NCBI GenBank assembly: GCA_030378085.1
Contig: JAUCGK010000001.1
Coordinates: 1 to 64,000 of the forward strand
Source: Candidatus Parabeggiatoa sp. HSG14
GTDB lineage: Bacteria > Pseudomonadota > Gammaproteobacteria > Beggiatoales > Beggiatoaceae
Direction of reading: 5' to 3'
DNA: 64,000 nt
The translations under genes and the position numbers were made by a program. Positions 46,319-61,300 of the stretch are shown here, piece by piece (the stretch's first letter is position 1; the number at the start of each line of letters is the position of its first letter). The notes beneath the pieces were generated by a model, which saw only the letters and a list, made by a program, of their open reading frames with translations, did no database searches and was not told the origin of the DNA.

Positions 46319-49300
46319 TTCTAATTCTATTTCTTCTTTTGGTTCTATTTGATTTTGAGAGAGTTGTGTTGCAATTTGTGTTGCAACATCAAAAACATTT
46401 GCGCCAGTGAGCAGTGTTCCTACCATCAATTCTATCCCTAAAATTTTTCGGACATGATTTCTTATCTCAAGTGCCACCATCGAATCCAATCCCAAATAAT
46501 TTAAGGATTCTTGGACATTGAGAGTTGACAGGCCTAAAGCGTTAGCAATTTGTGGTTGCAAGTAATCTATCAACACAGTGCGGCGTTCTTCTAAAGAGCT
46601 AACTTGTTGTAGCTGTTCTTTCAGTTTTCTTATCTGTGCTTTCTGTGCTTGTTGTCGTTGGTTTTTATTATCCGATTCGGCGTTTTCTTTGTGTAGCAGA
46701 TCAGATAACAAAGGAGGCACTGTCGGTAATTTTGAGCTCAAGGTTGGCCAATGAATAGGAACTACACCTACTTGGGTTATTGAATCTTTCAGTTGAGATT
46801 GATTTAATAATAATTGTTCTAAAGCTTGTAATCCCTGTGTTGGAGAAATAGAATCTATGCCTTGTTGTTTGGCATGTTCATGCACTTGATGTTGGATAGC
46901 CATTCCTTCTGACCAAGGCCCCCAGTTAATGCTTAATCCTGATAATCCTTGTGTTTGACGGTATGCAGCTAAGGCATCTAAGAACGTATTAGCAGCGGCA
47001 TAATTTGCTTGACCCACTGAACCTAATAAGGAAGCAATTGATGAAAACAGTACAAAAAAATCTAAGGATAAATGTTGGGTTAACGTGTGTAAGTGCCAAG
47101 CTCCCTTTACTTTAGGGGCTAAAACCTGTTCAAATCGTGTCCAGTTTTGCTGGAGTAAAATACCATCATCCAACACACCAGCGAGATGGAAGATTCCTCG
47201 TAATGGAGGGAGAGTAGATTCTATGTTTTTTAGTATTGGGCGAATTTTTTCAACCTGGGAGATATCACCTTGAGCAATCGTTATTTGAACGCCGGTATAT
47301 TCTAGCTTTTCTAGCTGTGTTTTAATCTCCAAAGTTGCATCACGCCGTCCCATCAGCACTAAATGACTCGCGCCTTTTTCTACCATCCAACGAGCGACTA
47401 ATAATCCTAGTTCTCCTAAACCCCCTGTGATTAAGTAAGTACTTTCCTGATTGAAGGAAATTGGTTTATCAACTGGTAAAGGCTTATAAGGAGTGAGTCT
47501 TGCTACAAGACGAAGATTATTACGGTAAACGATTTGGTTTTCTGAAAATTCTGAGCCTATTTCTGCGAATAGTTTTTCTATTTCATTTTCTTGGTTTTGG
47601 GTGTCTAAATCTATTAAGCCGCAATTAATATCTGGATGTTCCAAAGCAATCACTTTACCCATGCCCCATAAAGGAGATTGCGCTAAACCTGACATGTTAG
47701 CCGCTTTTTCTACGGAAACAGCACCTTTTGTCACTAACCATAGGGAAGGTGGCTTAGAAAAGTCAGCTTTGACCACAGCTTGGATGATAGATAATGTGCT
47801 ACCACAACCTATTTGAGATGCTTTTTCTAGGTTTAGCTCCGTTATAGAGTCGGCATTATCTAAGCTCCATAGATGTACTATACCATCCAAAGTGACATTT
47901 TGCAGACTTTCAAATAATTGGTGAAAATGAGCAGGGTTAGTGGGTTCTATTTGTACCTTATTTTTGGTGAGTTGTTCATATTGATTTCCTGGAAAAACGA
48001 GAGTACAATCGTCACCATTAGACTGTAAACGTGTTCCCAGTTGTTGACCTACACCTTGATTATCTGCAAAAATCAGCCATCGTTTTTGTGAGACATTTTC
48101 CTCTTGTGCAATTGATTTTACAGGTTGAGGATGCCACTGTATTTTATAGAACCAATCTTGAATAGAGGCGACTGCCAATTGTTGTTGATGTTGTTTTGCA
48201 AAGTAGTCAACTAATTTTGGGAGTAATTTTATTTCTTGTTCTGAAAATTCACCTGCAGCACCTAATTGACGTATTAATTGTTCACTATTGCCTTGGTGCA
48301 GTAAGTTTAAAATCGGTGTTTGAATTTTTTGTTGTTTACTATCAAGCGTTTTTTCGGATTCAATCCAATACCGTTGCCGTTGAAAAGGATAGGTTGGCAA
48401 AACGACACGATTATGTTGTGCATTTTGATAAAAACCTGCCCAATCAATAGAGACACCTTGTACATATAATGTACTTAAACTATGAAGCAATGGCTGCCAG
48501 TCGGGTTGTCCTTTTCGTAAACTCGGTAACCAATGGCCGATTTCTTCTGGTAAACATTGATTGCCCATACCCAACAGCGTTGGTTTTGGCCCGATTTCAA
48601 CAAAGAGTTCATAACCTTGCTGATGTATCGTGTGCATACTTTCAGCAAATTTTACAGGTGATAAAATATGACGACACCAATAGTCTGAATTAACTACTTC
48701 ATTTGTTGCTTGTTGTCCTGTGAGATTGGAAATGAAAGGAATCTTGGGCGTATGATAGGTGATTTCAGTAGCAATTTTTTTAAAGTCTTCTATCATCGGT
48801 TCCATTAAAGGCGAATGGAAGGCATGAGAGACTTGTAACGTTTTTGTCTTAATTTCTTGGGCATTTAAAGTTGCAATAATCGTTTCAATGGCTTCGCTTT
48901 GGCCTGAAATAACGATATTTTGTGGTCCGTTAATGGCTGCTATCGACACTTGTTTTGAGTAGGGTTCCAAAACTGTCGCCACTTTTTCTTTATTCGCTGA
49001 AACAACCACCATCATTCCATCACGGGGTAAGGTTTGCATTAAACGCCCTCTTTCAGCAATGAGTTTAATACCCTCTTCCAAGCTGAAAACACCCGCAACA
49101 CAAGCGGCAACATATTCACCCACACTATGTCCCATCACAACTGAAGGCTTGATTCCCCAAGATTGCCATAATTTTGCCAAGGCATATTCGAGAGCAAATA
49201 AAGCAGGTTGGGTATAAGCGGTAGAATCTAGTAATTGTGAATATTCACTTGAGTTTTTGGATTCTGGATACAACACTTCAAGCAAAGGGATTTCCAAATA

Positions 49301-52300
49301 AGGGCGCAGCAGTTTATCACAACGTTCCAGCGTTTGGCGGAAAATAGGTTGTGTTTCATACAGTTGTCGCCCCATGCCTATATATTGTGAACCTTGTCCG
49401 GTAAATAAAAAAGCTATTTTGGGGGACTCTTGACTAGATACCAAATCGCTATCACTGATTCGCCACGCAACCTCTTCTCCCTTATTAAAAGCACTCAATT
49501 GTTCATTGAGTTGTACTGTTGAATCAGTCACAATAGCAAGGCGATGTTCAAAATGTGAACGCTTTGTATTAATAGTGAAGCAAAGTTCTGCTAAAGAAAT
49601 ATCGGAATGAGATTTAATATAAGTTTCATAACGTTGTGCCAGTTCTCGCAACGCAGGTTCACTTTTGGCTGACAAAGTAAATAAATGTTGATGGTGTTTA
49701 ACTTCCTTGCTTGCAGCTTCCTTGTTTGTCTCAACGCTTGAAATCGTTGGTTTTTCTAGTGCTTCTAAAATAACATGTGCGTTAGTGCCACTAAAACCAA
49801 AGGAACTTACTCCCGCAATCTGCGCTTGTTCCATTGACCAAGGCTGTAATGAACTCGGTATTTTAACCGGAAAATTATCCCAATCAATATGTGGATTAGG
49901 TTGTGTAAAATGGAGATGAGGTGGAATTTCCTGATGTTGCATGGATAACACAACTTTAATTAAGCCCGCAATACCCGCAGCTGCCTCAAGATGACCGATA
50001 TTGCTTTTCACTGAACCTACAATCAGTGGTTTATCTACAGAATGGTTTTGGCTAAAAATGTTACTAAGGACACTCATTTCTATCGGATCGCCTAACTCTG
50101 TGCCAGTGCCATGTGCTTCTATATAACTGACTTGTTCTGGTTTTATATCACCACTTTTTAAAGCTTGACGAATCACTTTTTCTTGGGAGGGGCCATTTGG
50201 TACCGTAAACCCACCACTTGGGCCATCCTGATTAACAGCAGAACCACGAATTTGAGCATAGATATTATTATCTGAATCTTGCGCTTCTGAAAGACGCTTA
50301 AGCACGATGACTCCACAACCTTCGCCACGTCCATAGCCATCAGCAGCCGCATCAAAGGTTTTACAATGTCCATCCGGTGATAACATTTGTGCTTTAGAAA
50401 AAATCAGATGAGATAAGGGACTTAAAATCAAATTGACTCCGCCAACAATCGCCATATCACATTCACCAAGACGCAAACTTTGACAGGCTAAGTGAATCGC
50501 TACCAAAGAAGAAGAACAAGCAGTATCCACAATCAAACTAGGACCGGTTAACCCTAAAACATAAGATAATCGCCCAGCTGCCACTCCCAACGAAGAACCA
50601 GTCCCAGAATAAGCATTAACGTGATCCAAATTGGCTGAACTCGACAAAATGCCATGTTCAAAACTTGAAATACCCACGAATACGCCCGTCGAACTACCAT
50701 ATATTTGTTTTGGTACGATATGAGCGTGTTCCAATGCTTCCCATGTCACTTCCAGCAATAAACGTTGTTGCGGGTCAATATTTGCGGCTTCCCGTGGTGA
50801 AATACCAAAAAATTGTGGATCGAAGGTTTCTATAGATTCTCGTAAAAAACCACCATAACGAGTATACATTTTTCCTGGCATTTCAGGGTCTAAATCATAA
50901 TAATCATCAACATTCCATCGTTTTTTAGGGACTTCAGTAATAGCATCTTTTCCTTCATGCAATAGTTGCCAAAATGCGTCTGGACTATCTGCCAAGCCAG
51001 GAAATCGACAAGCCATGCCAATAATCGCAATCGGTTCTGTTTGGGAAGACTTTTCGTTTCTTGGTTGCCGAGTATGGGGAGAGTCTGTTGCATCCTCTTG
51101 CTTTGTCTCTGCAAATATTTCGCTGAGAATATCTTGACTTAAATAATCCACTAATGCTTCAATCGTTGGATAATCAAAGATAATTGTTGCTGGTAAGGCT
51201 TGTCCCAAACTGGTTTTGAGGCGATTTCTTAATTCCACTGCCATCAACGAATCTATGCCCAAATCAAATAAGCGATCACGTAATCCAATTGATTCACTGG
51301 CACTGATACCTAACACACGTGCTAATTGTTCACGGATATGTCCAACCAGCAACTTTCGACGTTCATCGCTCGGTGCTTCAAGCAGTTGTTGCAGAAATAT
51401 GGATTGTTTTGACTTCGTACTCAACACTTCGGTTTGTGCAAAATTATCCAGAAATGGCGTGATTAATTCTTGAGGTAATTTTGCCCAATTCATTGGTAAT
51501 ACGCCAATTTGGGCAGTTTCTCTCGTTTTAAGCAAATCACCCAATATTTGTAATCCAGCTTCTTGTGGGATGGGAGTTACACCCATTGAAGCAATGCGCT
51601 GTTTGTCTTGAGCCGCCAAGGTTGCAGCCATACCGGTTACTGCCCAAGGCCCCCAATTAATGCTTAAACATGGCAATCCTCTTACACGGCGGTGATGTGC
51701 CAATGCATCCATAAACGCATTAGCAGCGGCATAATTTCCTTGGCCAAATTGTCCTAATAATGAGGCAGTGGATGAAAAATAAACCAAAAAGTCCAACGGT
51801 AAATTTTGAGTCAACGTATGAAGATTCCAAGCACCTTCTATTTTGGGAGCCATTACCCGAGAAAAACGTGACCATTCTTGCTTGAGCAGCACACCGTCAT
51901 CTAAAACGCCCGCAGTATGGAATATACCTCGTAGCGGTGGCATAGCACTTTTTATCGTTTCCAGGAGGTGAGCAACTTCAGTGGCTTTTGAGACATCGGC
52001 TTTGATTATTTGTATTGAGGCTCCCGTCATTTGTTCCAATTGATGGAGTGTTTCCGAAGCGGTCTCTGAAGTGCCACTACGTCCTGTTAACACTAAATGT
52101 TGTGCGCCTTGTTCGGTTAACCATTGAGTCATTTGCATTCCCAAAGCACCCAAGCCACCAGTAATCAAATAAGTGCTGTCATCACGTATAATTGCTTCTT
52201 CGGACATTGCCGGTAATGAAATAACCAATTTACCTTGATGTTTGGCTTGTGCCATGTAGCGAAATGCTTCGGATACTTTGGAAATGGGGAATATTTGATG

Positions 52301-55300
52301 AGGCAGTGGTGATAAATGCTTCTCTTCAATATGTTGCATCAATTCCTTAAGCATTGAAGTGATTAAGCGAGGATTGGCTCGTCCAACTTCCCCTAAATCA
52401 AAGGCAAAGTAAGCTACATCAGGTCGTTGTTCTTGTACTTGATCTTCATCCCAAATTCCAATTTTACCAATTTCAACAAAACGACCCTTTTGACCTAAAA
52501 CCTCCAAACTTTTAGGAATAAACTCCCCATTTAAACTGTTTAGGACTACATCAACACCTTGTCCCTGGGTAAGCTTCATGATTTCCTCAGCAAAATCAAA
52601 GGTACGTGAATTCATAATATGTTTCACGCCTTTGGCTTTGAGAAAATCCCATTTACTCTCGCTGGCAGTTGCGAAAATATCAGCCCCTACGTGTTGTGCC
52701 AACTGGATGGCTGCTTGCCCAACACCACCTGCTGCGGCATGAATTAATATCTTATCGCCTCGTTTTAGCTGTGCGAGTTTGTTTAAGCCATAATCAGCGG
52801 TTAAGAGGGCGAGTGGAAGTGTTGCAGCTTCTTCAAAGGTGATAGTGTGTGGTTTGTGTGCAACATAAGCAGATTCTATGGTAATAAAACTGCTCAAACT
52901 GCCTACTACTAGTACGGCAACGACTTCGTCACCTATTTTGAAATCGGTAACTTGAGAGCCTACTGACACAATTTTGCCAGCACCTTCAAATCCAAAAGGC
53001 ACTTCTTCTGCGGTTTTAAAACCCAGTGCTTCCATTGTTTCTTGGAGCATTCCCAATGCGTTAAGCACATCTCTAAAATTTAGCCCTGACGCACGCACTT
53101 GTATTTCAACTTCTGTTGGATTGGGTTGATGGCGTTGAATGGGTTTTAACGTCAAATTGTCCAAAACACCATAATCGGAAAGTCTTACTTGAAAGGGAGT
53201 CGTAGGGATTGGATTATGATGCCGTGAGAGTCTCGCAACATAACGTATGCCTTCATGATAAGCGATTTGTTCTTCTTTATCTGGTGACCATAGTTCTTCA
53301 AATAAGGCTTGAATGTTATCTGTTTCATTTAAAGAGGCTAAATCTATGCGAACACATTGTAAATCCGGTTGTTCTAAGGCAATGGTACGTCCTAATCCCC
53401 ATAAGCTGGCTTGTTGCACTTGTAGAGGACGAAGCATGGGGCCAACGGGTTGACTATCTCGTGTCACTAGCCATAAACGGGGAAGTGTTGACTTGCTGGC
53501 TTGAATGAGGGCTTGCACTAAATATAAAACACTGCCACAGACTATTTGTTGACTGTTTTGTAAGTCGTTGAGTTCACTCAATTGGCTCCACAGATGAATT
53601 ATTCCTCGATAAGCTGAATTATTATCGTCTAAGCTGTCTCGGAATAGGCGTTGGAAGTTATCTGGATTAGCTGGGTTGATAGAGTAATGGTCACTATCTT
53701 TCTGTTTATAATCCGAACTGGTAGAAACAAAAACACAACGTTCTCCCTGTTTTTGCAACAATTTTGCTATCTGATTACCTACTTCATTGTTATCGACAAA
53801 AATGAGCCAACTTCCTGGTTGTTGCCAGGGAGAGTCTTTTGAGTCACGTTCTTTGGGTAACCAATTGATGTCATATAACCAATGATTGAAGTCTTGTGAA
53901 ATCAAGTCTTCTTGATTCACTTTTTGGACTGTAAAATCGGTGAAAGTGATTATAATTTGGCCATTTTGGTCGAGTAAGTAAATATCACCGCTGAGTTCTT
54001 TGGTTTCAGTCCGAGTGGCATACGCCCATAGTTGGGAATGTGGTTGTTGGTAATAACAGCATTGTTTGATACTAAAAGGGATGATGGTTTCGTTTTCTTC
54101 TAAGTTTATCAGAGTGCCAAACAACTGAAAACACGCATCAATTAAGCCTGGATGTAGTTGATAATCTTCGGTATGACCCACCAATATTTCTGGTACTTTG
54201 AGTTGGGCAACGGCTTCTTTGTCACCCACTCGAATGGATTCAAGCCATTGAAAACAGGGACCGAACTCTATTTGACGTTGTGATGTATTTTGATAAAATT
54301 CAGTGGTTGATACGTCATTTTGACAACGTTGCCAGATGTCTTGAAAGGAGAATTTGGTCGCATAATCATACTGAGGTGGTGTTTTAGAAATGTTGCCACT
54401 GGCATGGATTTGCCACGATTGATTTTCATTGGGAGTGAGGCTAATCAATTGAAAAGAAGTATTCGTGTCCTCTTCTTGAGTAATTAATAATTGGACAATA
54501 CGTTCTTCTTCATCCGGAACAACTAAGGCTTGTGCTAAAATGATTTCTTCTAACACACAGCTTTTCATTTCAAAAGCCAATTCTGTGGCACCTAATAACA
54601 TGGCAATATAGGAAGCACCTGCAACGACTTGCTTTTTGAAAATGCGATGATCTTCTAGGAAAGGTAAGGCTTCGCTACTGAATACGGATTCAAATACGGT
54701 GGCATTGAGTAGTGGGGAAGACAGTTTTTTATCCAGTAGTGGGTGCAGTTTGTCTGCTGAGATACTTTTTCTATAATGAGTTGTTTCTTTAATCCAATAC
54801 CGTTGCCGTTGAAAGGGATAAGTTGGCAAAACAACACGATTATGTTGTGCATTTTGATAAAACCCCGCCCAATCAATAGAGACACCTTGTACATATAATG
54901 TACTTAAACTGTGAAGCAATGGTTGCCAGTCGGGTTGTCCTTTTCGTAAACTCGGTAACCAATGGCCGATTTCTTCTGGTAAACATTGACTGCCCATACC
55001 CAATAGCGTTGGTTTTGGCCCGATTTCAACAAATAATTCATAACCTTGTTGATGTATCGTGTGCATACTTTCAGCAAATTTTACAGGTGATAAAATATGA
55101 CGACACCAATAGTCTGAATTAACTACTTCATTTGTTGCTTGTTGTCCTGTGAGATTGGAAATGAAAGGAATCTTGGGCGTATGATAGGTGATTTCAGTAG
55201 CAATTTTTTTAAAGTCTTCTATCATCGGTTCCATTAAAGGCGAATGGAAGGCATGAGAGACTTGTAACGTTTTTGTCTTAATTTCTTGGGCATTTAAAGT

Positions 55301-58300
55301 TGCAATAATCGTTTCAATGGCTTCGCTTTGGCCTGAAATAACGATATTTTGTGGTCCGTTAATGGCTGCTATCGACACTTGTTTTGAGTAGGGTTCCAAA
55401 ACTGTCGCCACTTTTTCTTTATTCGCTGAAACAACCACCATCATTCCATCACGGGGTAAGGTTTGCATTAAACGCCCTCTTTCAGCAATGAGTTTAATAC
55501 CCTCTTCCAAGCTGAAAACACCCGCAACACAAGCGGCAACATATTCACCCACACTATGTCCCATCACAACTGAAGGCTTGATTCCCCAAGATTGCCATAA
55601 TTTTGCCAAGGCATATTCGAGAGCAAATAAAGCAGGTTGGGTATAAGCGGTAGAATCTAGTAATTGTGAATATTCACTTGAGTTTTTGGATTCTGGATAC
55701 AACACTTCAAGCAAAGGGATTTCCAAATAAGGGCGCAGCAGTTTATCACAACGTTCCAGCGTTTGGCGGAAAATAGGTTGTGTTTCATACAGTTGTCGCC
55801 CCATGCCTATATATTGTGAACCTTGTCCGGTAAATAAAAAAGCTATTTTGGGGGACTCTTGACTAGATACCAAATCGCTATCACTGATTCGCCACGCAAC
55901 CTCTTCTCCCTTATTAAAAGCACTCAATTGTTCATTGAGTTGTACTGTTGAATCAGTCACAATAGCAAGGCGATGTTCAAAATGTGAACGCTTTGTATTA
56001 ATAGTGAAGCAAAGTTCTGCTAAAGAAATATCGGAATGAGATTTAATATAAGTTTCATAACGTTGTGCCAGTTCTCGCAACGCAGGTTCACTTTTGGCTG
56101 ACAAAGTAAATAAATGTTGATGGTGTTTAACTTCCTTGCTTGCAGCTTCCTTGTTTGTCTCAACGCTTGAAATCGTTGGTTTTTCTAGTGCTTCTAAAAT
56201 AACATGTGCGTTAGTGCCACTAAAACCAAAGGAACTTACTCCCGCAATCTGCGCTTGTTCCATTGACCAAGGCTGTAATGAACTCGGTATTTTAACCGGA
56301 AAATTATCCCAATCAATATGTGGATTAGGTTGTGTAAAATGGAGATGAGGTGGAATTTCCTGATGTTGCATGGATAACACAACTTTAATTAAGCCCGCAA
56401 TACCCGCAGCTGCCTCAAGATGACCGATATTGCTTTTCACTGAACCTACAATCAGTGGTTTATCTACAGAATGGTTTTGGCTAAAAATGTTACTAAGGAC
56501 ACTCATTTCTATCGGATCGCCTAACTCTGTGCCAGTGCCATGTGCTTCTATATAACTGACTTGTTCTGGTTTTATATCACCACTTTTTAAAGCTTGACGA
56601 ATCACTTTTTCTTGGGAGGGGCCATTTGGTACCGTAAACCCACCACTTGGGCCATCCTGATTAACAGCAGAACCACGAATTTGAGCATAGATATTATTAT
56701 CTGAATCTTGCGCTTCTGAAAGACGCTTAAGCACGATGACTCCACAACCTTCGCCACGTCCATAGCCATCAGCAGCCGCATCAAAGGTTTTACAATGTCC
56801 ATCCGGTGATAACATTTGTGCTTTAGAAAAAATCAGATGAGATAAGGGACTTAAAATCAAATTGACTCCGCCAACAATCGCCATATCACATTCACCAAGA
56901 CGCAAACTTTGACAGGCTAAGTGAATCGCTACCAAAGAAGAAGAACAAGCAGTATCCACAATCAAACTAGGACCGGTTAACCCTAAAACATAAGATAATC
57001 GCCCAGCTGCCACTCCCAACGAAGAACCAGTCCCAGAATAAGCATTAACGTGATCCAAATTGGCTGAACTCGACAAAATGCCATGTTCAAAACTTGAAAT
57101 ACCCACGAATACGCCCGTCGAACTACCATATATTTGTTTTGGTACGATATGAGCGTGTTCCAATGCTTCCCATGTCACTTCCAGCAATAAACGTTGTTGC
57201 GGGTCAATATTTGCGGCTTCCCGTGGTGAAATACCAAAAAATTGTGGATCGAAGGTTTCTATAGATTCTCGTAAAAAACCACCATAACGAGTATACATTT
57301 TTCCTGGCATTTCAGGGTCTAAATCATAATAATCATCAACATTCCATCGTTTTTTAGGGACTTCAGTAATAGCATCTTTTCCTTCATGCAATAGTTGCCA
57401 AAATGCGTCTGGACTATCTGCCAAGCCAGGAAATCGACAAGCCATGCCAATAATCGCAATCGGTTCTGTTTGGGAAGACTTTTCGTTTCTTGGTTGCCGA
57501 GTATGGGGAGAGTCTGTTGCATCCTCTTGCTTTGTCTCTGCAAATATTTCGCTGAGAATATCTTGACTTAAATAATCCACTAATGCTTCAATCGTTGGAT
57601 AATCAAAGATAATTGTTGCTGGTAAGGCTTGTCCCAAACTGGTTTTGAGGCGATTTCTTAATTCCACTGCCATCAACGAATCTATGCCCAAATCAAATAA
57701 GCGATCACGTAATCCAATTGATTCACTGGCACTGATACCTAACACACGTGCTAATTGTTCACGGATATGTCCAACCAGCAACTTTCGACGTTCATCGCTC
57801 GGTGCTTCAAGCAGTTGTTGCAGAAATATGGATTGTTTTGACTTCGTACTCAACACTTCGGTTTGTGCAAAATTATCCAGAAATGGCGTGATTAATTCTT
57901 GAGGTAATTTTGCCCAATTCATTGGTAATACGCCAATTTGGGCAGTTTCTCTCGTTTTAAGCAAATCACCCAATATTTGTAATCCAGCTTCTTGTGGGAT
58001 GGGAGTTACACCCATTGAAGCAATGCGCTGTTTGTCTTGAGCCGCCAAGGTTGCAGCCATACCGGTTACTGCCCAAGGCCCCCAATTAATGCTTAAACAT
58101 GGCAATCCTCTTACACGGCGGTGATGTGCCAATGCATCCATAAACGCATTAGCAGCGGCATAATTTCCTTGGCCAAATTGTCCTAATAATGAGGCAGTGG
58201 ATGAAAAATAAACCAAAAAGTCCAACGGTAAATTTTGAGTCAACGTATGAAGATTCCAAGCACCTTCTATTTTGGGAGCCATTACCCGAGAAAAACGTGA

Positions 58301-61300
58301 CCATTCTTGCTTGAGCAGCACACCGTCATCTAAAACGCCCGCAGTATGGAATATACCTCGTAGCGGTGGCATAGCACTTTTTATCGTTTCCAGGAGGTGA
58401 GCAACTTCAGTGGCTTTTGAGACATCGGCTTTGATTATTTGTATTGAGGCTCCCGTCATTTGTTCCAATTGATGGAGTGTTTCCGAAGCGGTCTCTGAAG
58501 TGCCACTACGTCCTGTTAACACTAAATGTTGTGCGCCTTGTTCGGTTAACCATTGAGTCATTTGCATTCCCAAAGCACCCAAGCCACCAGTAATCAAATA
58601 AGTGCTGTCATCACGTATAATTGCTTCTTCGGACATTGCCGGTAATGAAATAACCAATTTACCTTGATGTTTGGCTTGTGCCATGTAGCGAAATGCTTCG
58701 GATACTTTGGAAATGGGGAATATTTGATGAGGCAGTGGTGATAAATGCTTCTCTTCAATATGTTGCATCAATTCCTTAAGCATTGAAGTGATTAAGCGAG
58801 GATTGGCTCGTCCAACTTCCCCTAAATCAAAGGCAAAGTAAGCTACATCAGGTCGTTGTTCTTGTACTTGATCTTCATCCCAAATTCCAATTTTACCAAT
58901 TTCAACAAAACGACCCTTTTGACCTAAAACCTCCAAACTTTTAGGAATAAACTCCCCATTTAAACTGTTTAGGACTACATCAACACCTTGTCCCTGGGTA
59001 AGCTTCATGATTTCCTCAGCAAAATCAAAGGTACGTGAATTCATAATATGTTTCACGCCTTTGGCTTTGAGAAAATCCCATTTACTCTCGCTGGCAGTTG
59101 CGAAAATATCAGCCCCTACGTGTTGTGCCAACTGGATGGCTGCTTGCCCAACACCACCTGCTGCGGCATGAATTAATATCTTATCGCCTCGTTTTAGCTG
59201 TGCGAGTTTGTTTAAGCCATAATCAGCGGTTAAGAGGGCGAGTGGAAGTGTTGCAGCTTCTTCAAAGGTGATAGTGTGTGGTTTGTGTGCAACATAAGCA
59301 GATTCTATGGTAATAAAACTGCTCAAACTGCCTACTACTAGTACGGCAACGACTTCGTCACCTATTTTGAAATCGGTAACTTGAGAGCCTACTGACACAA
59401 TTTTGCCAGCACCTTCAAATCCAAAAGGCACTTCTTCTGCGGTTTTAAAACCCAGTGCTTCCATTGTTTCTTGGAGCATTCCCAATGCGTTAAGCACATC
59501 TCTAAAATTTAGCCCTGACGCACGCACTTGTATTTCAACTTCTGTTGGATTGGGTTGATGGCGTTGAATGGGTTTTAACGTCAAATTGTCCAAAACACCA
59601 TAATCGGAAAGTCTTACTTGAAAGGGAGTCGTAGGGATTGGATTATGATGCCGTGAGAGTCTCGCAACATAACGTATGCCTTCATGATAAGCGATTTGTT
59701 CTTCTTTATCTGGTGACCATAGTTCTTCAAATAAGGCTTGAATGTTATCTGTTTCATTTAAAGAGGCTAAATCTATGCGAACACATTGTAAATCCGGTTG
59801 TTCTAAGGCAATGGTACGTCCTAATCCCCATAAGCTGGCTTGTTGCACTTGTAGAGGACGAAGCATGGGGCCAACGGGTTGACTATCTCGTGTCACTAGC
59901 CATAAACGGGGAAGTGTTGACTTGCTGGCTTGAATGAGGGCTTGCACTAAATATAAAACACTGCCACAGACTATTTGTTGACTGTTTTGTAAGTCGTTGA
60001 GTTCACTCAATTGGCTCCACAGATGAATTATTCCTCGATAAGCTGAATTATTATCGTCTAAGCTGTCTCGGAATAGGCGTTGGAAGTTATCTGGATTAGC
60101 TGGGTTGATAGAGTAATGGTCACTATCTTTCTGTTTATAATCCGAACTGGTAGAAACAAAAACACAACGTTCTCCCTGTTTTTGCAACAATTTTGCTATC
60201 TGATTACCTACTTCATTGTTATCGACAAAAATGAGCCAACTTCCTGGTTGTTGCCAGGGAGAGTCTTTTGAGTCACGTTCTTTGGGTAACCAATTGATGT
60301 CATATAACCAATGATTGAAGTCTTGTGAAATCAAGTTTTCTTGATTCACTTTTTGGACCGTAAAATCGGTGAAAGGGATTATAATTTGGCCATTTTGGTC
60401 AAGTAAGTAAATATCACCACTGAGTTTTTTGGTTTCAGTCCGAGTGGCATACGCCCATAATTTGGAATGTGGTTGTTGGTAATAACAGCATTGTTTGATA
60501 CTAAAAGGGATGATGGTTTCGTTTTCTTCTAAGTTTATCAGAGTGCCAAACAACTGAAAACACGCATCAATTAAGCCTGGATGTAGTTGATAATCTTCGG
60601 TATGACCCACTAATATTTCGGGTACTTTGAGTTGGGCAACTGCTTCTTTGTCACCCACTCGAATGGATTCAAGCCATTGAAAACAGGGACCGAACTCTAT
60701 TTGACGTTGTGATGTATTTTGATAAAATTCAGTGGTTGATACGTCATTTTGACAACGTTGCCAGATGTCTTGAAAGGAGAATTTGGTCGCATAATCATAC
60801 TGAGGTGGTGTTTTAGAAATGTTGCCACTGGCATGGATTTGCCACGATTGATTTTCATTGGGAGTGAGGCTAATCAATTGAAAAGAAGTATTCGTGTCCT
60901 CTTCTTGAGTAATTAATAATTGGACAATACGTTCTTCTTCATCAGGAACGACTAGGGCTTGTGCTAAAATGATTTCTTCTAACACACAGCTTTTCATTTC
61001 AAAAGCCAATTCTATGGCACCCAATAACATGGCAATATAGGAAGCACCTGCAACGACTTGCTTTTTAAAAATACGATGGTCTTCTAGGAAAGGTAAGGCT
61101 TCGCTACTGAATACCGATTCAAATACGGTGGCATTGAGTAGTGGGGAAGATAGCTTTTTATCCAATAGTGGGTGCAGTTTGTCTGCTGAGATATTTTTGT
61201 AACTGGTTGTTTCTTTAATCCAATACCGTTGCCGTTGAAAGGGATAAGTTGGCAAAACAACACGATTATGTTGTGCGTTTTGATAAAAACCTGCCCAATC

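Noticed and set aside
50173..56802. Pairs of small antisense or shifted frames repeated at a 6429-bp offset (for example 50173-50373 and 56602-56802)
   Set aside because: They are shadows of the PKS reading frame, and their repetition only reflects the identical 5.3-kb copies.
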